Origin: Flagellimonas amoyensis
Lineage (GTDB): Bacteria > Bacteroidota > Bacteroidia > Flavobacteriales > Flavobacteriaceae
Length of the DNA stretch: 64,000 bases
NCBI RefSeq assembly: GCF_003058265.1
Contig: NZ_QBUK01000013.1
Span: forward strand, 62,001-126,000
Direction of reading: 5' to 3'
How positions within the stretch are numbered: the stretch's first letter is position 1; every line of letters begins with the position of its first letter. Position numbers and translations under genes: made by a program. The notes beneath the pieces are model-generated. The model ran no database searches and was not told the DNA's origin. It saw nothing but the letters and a program-made list of their open reading frames with translations. This document shows, piece by piece, positions 63,844-64,000 of this stretch.

Positions 63844-64000
63844 TGTGAGAAGTCCGAATAGAACATAGACGATAGAGAATAGACTTAGCATTTTGGTTAT
63901 TCTGTTATTTGGTTATTCGGTTACTGGGTTATTCGTGATGCTTGTCATTCTGAAAAAAACGAAGTGTTTGAAGAATCCCAACCTTAAAAAGATTCTTCGC
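63844..64000. repeat. dispersed repeat-like sequence at the window end
   Basis: There is no gene in the last 157 bases. Around 63895-63936 the GGTTATT unit is repeated with small variations (TTGGTTATTCTG, TTTGGTTATTCGG, TGGGTTATTCG). From 63946 on, GTCATTCTGA and AAGAATCCC and later AAGATTCTTCGC resemble the short dispersed repeats common in Flavobacterial genomes. The element may continue beyond the window. Confidence 0.45.

Noticed and set aside
1-64000. tRNA, rRNA, CRISPR array, transposase or prophage genes
   Set aside because: I scanned for tRNA-like cloverleaf hallmarks, regularly spaced repeats and transposase or phage protein motifs and saw none; without a dedicated search a small RNA could have been missed.

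Overview
The window is a chromosomal segment of a Bacteroidota bacterium, most likely a marine member of the Flavobacteriaceae (a Muricauda/Flagellimonas-type organism is my best guess from overall protein character; genus not proven). Supporting signs are a PorX-type response regulator, a fused LpxC-FabZ, bifunctional HisB and HisIE, TonB-dependent receptor architecture with an N-terminal carboxypeptidase-like domain, many TAnnTTTG-type -7 promoter boxes, and few Shine-Dalgarno sequences. I see no rRNA, tRNA, CRISPR array, prophage or transposase gene.

Layout. 1-3439 (+): the end of an ECF sigma factor, its probable membrane anti-sigma partner, a DUF4097-like secreted protein, an outer-membrane-like protein and a head-GIN (DUF2807) lipoprotein. 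3453-12745 (-): a complete histidine operon in the order leader peptide, hisG, GNAT, hisD, hisC, hisB, hisH, GNAT, hisA, DinB, GIY-YIG, hisF, hisIE. It starts with an 18-residue leader peptide carrying four consecutive His codons, a terminator, and a competing antiterminator pairing. Within it, hairpin repeats bracket the small GIY-YIG nuclease gene. 12791-22264 (-): SPFH protein, VWA membrane protein, fabG, sucD, a second LpxD-like acyltransferase, efp, lpxA, lpxC-fabZ, lpxD (lipid A and envelope synthesis). 22288-25519: HD phosphohydrolase divergent from porX and tsaE. 25695-33721: a 44-residue secreted peptide gene, membrane proteins, alanine dehydrogenase, proline dehydrogenase, aroB, DinB, an Lrp-type regulator, an M14 peptidase, an XRE regulator and a lipoprotein. 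33735-41628 (-): fatty acid hydroxylase, parC, parE, EamA transporter, ychF and a 42-residue membrane peptide. 41679-45642: ferredoxin divergent from acyl-CoA reductase, serC, a four-helix-bundle gene and serA (serine synthesis). 45720-50125 (+): DUF937, small envelope proteins and a metal-type TonB receptor with a His/Glu-rich loop. 50155-55349: folE, msrA, lolD, a TIGR02757 protein, a lipoprotein and a Gfo/Idh/MocA oxidoreductase. 55496-63843 (+): S10 carboxypeptidase, SGNH esterase, glycosyltransferase, BatA-like VWA protein, a dihydroorotase-like protein lacking the usual HxH metal motif, a small membrane protein and a carboxylesterase. The last 157 bases hold only dispersed repeat-like sequence.

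The most notable points are the histidine attenuator, whose leader peptide may sit on an almost leaderless transcript, and two adjacent hairpin-pair elements at 4914-5366 that share CGTCA/TGACG ends, one empty and one carrying the GIY-YIG gene. Functions are assigned by family recognition from sequence alone; no database search was run.
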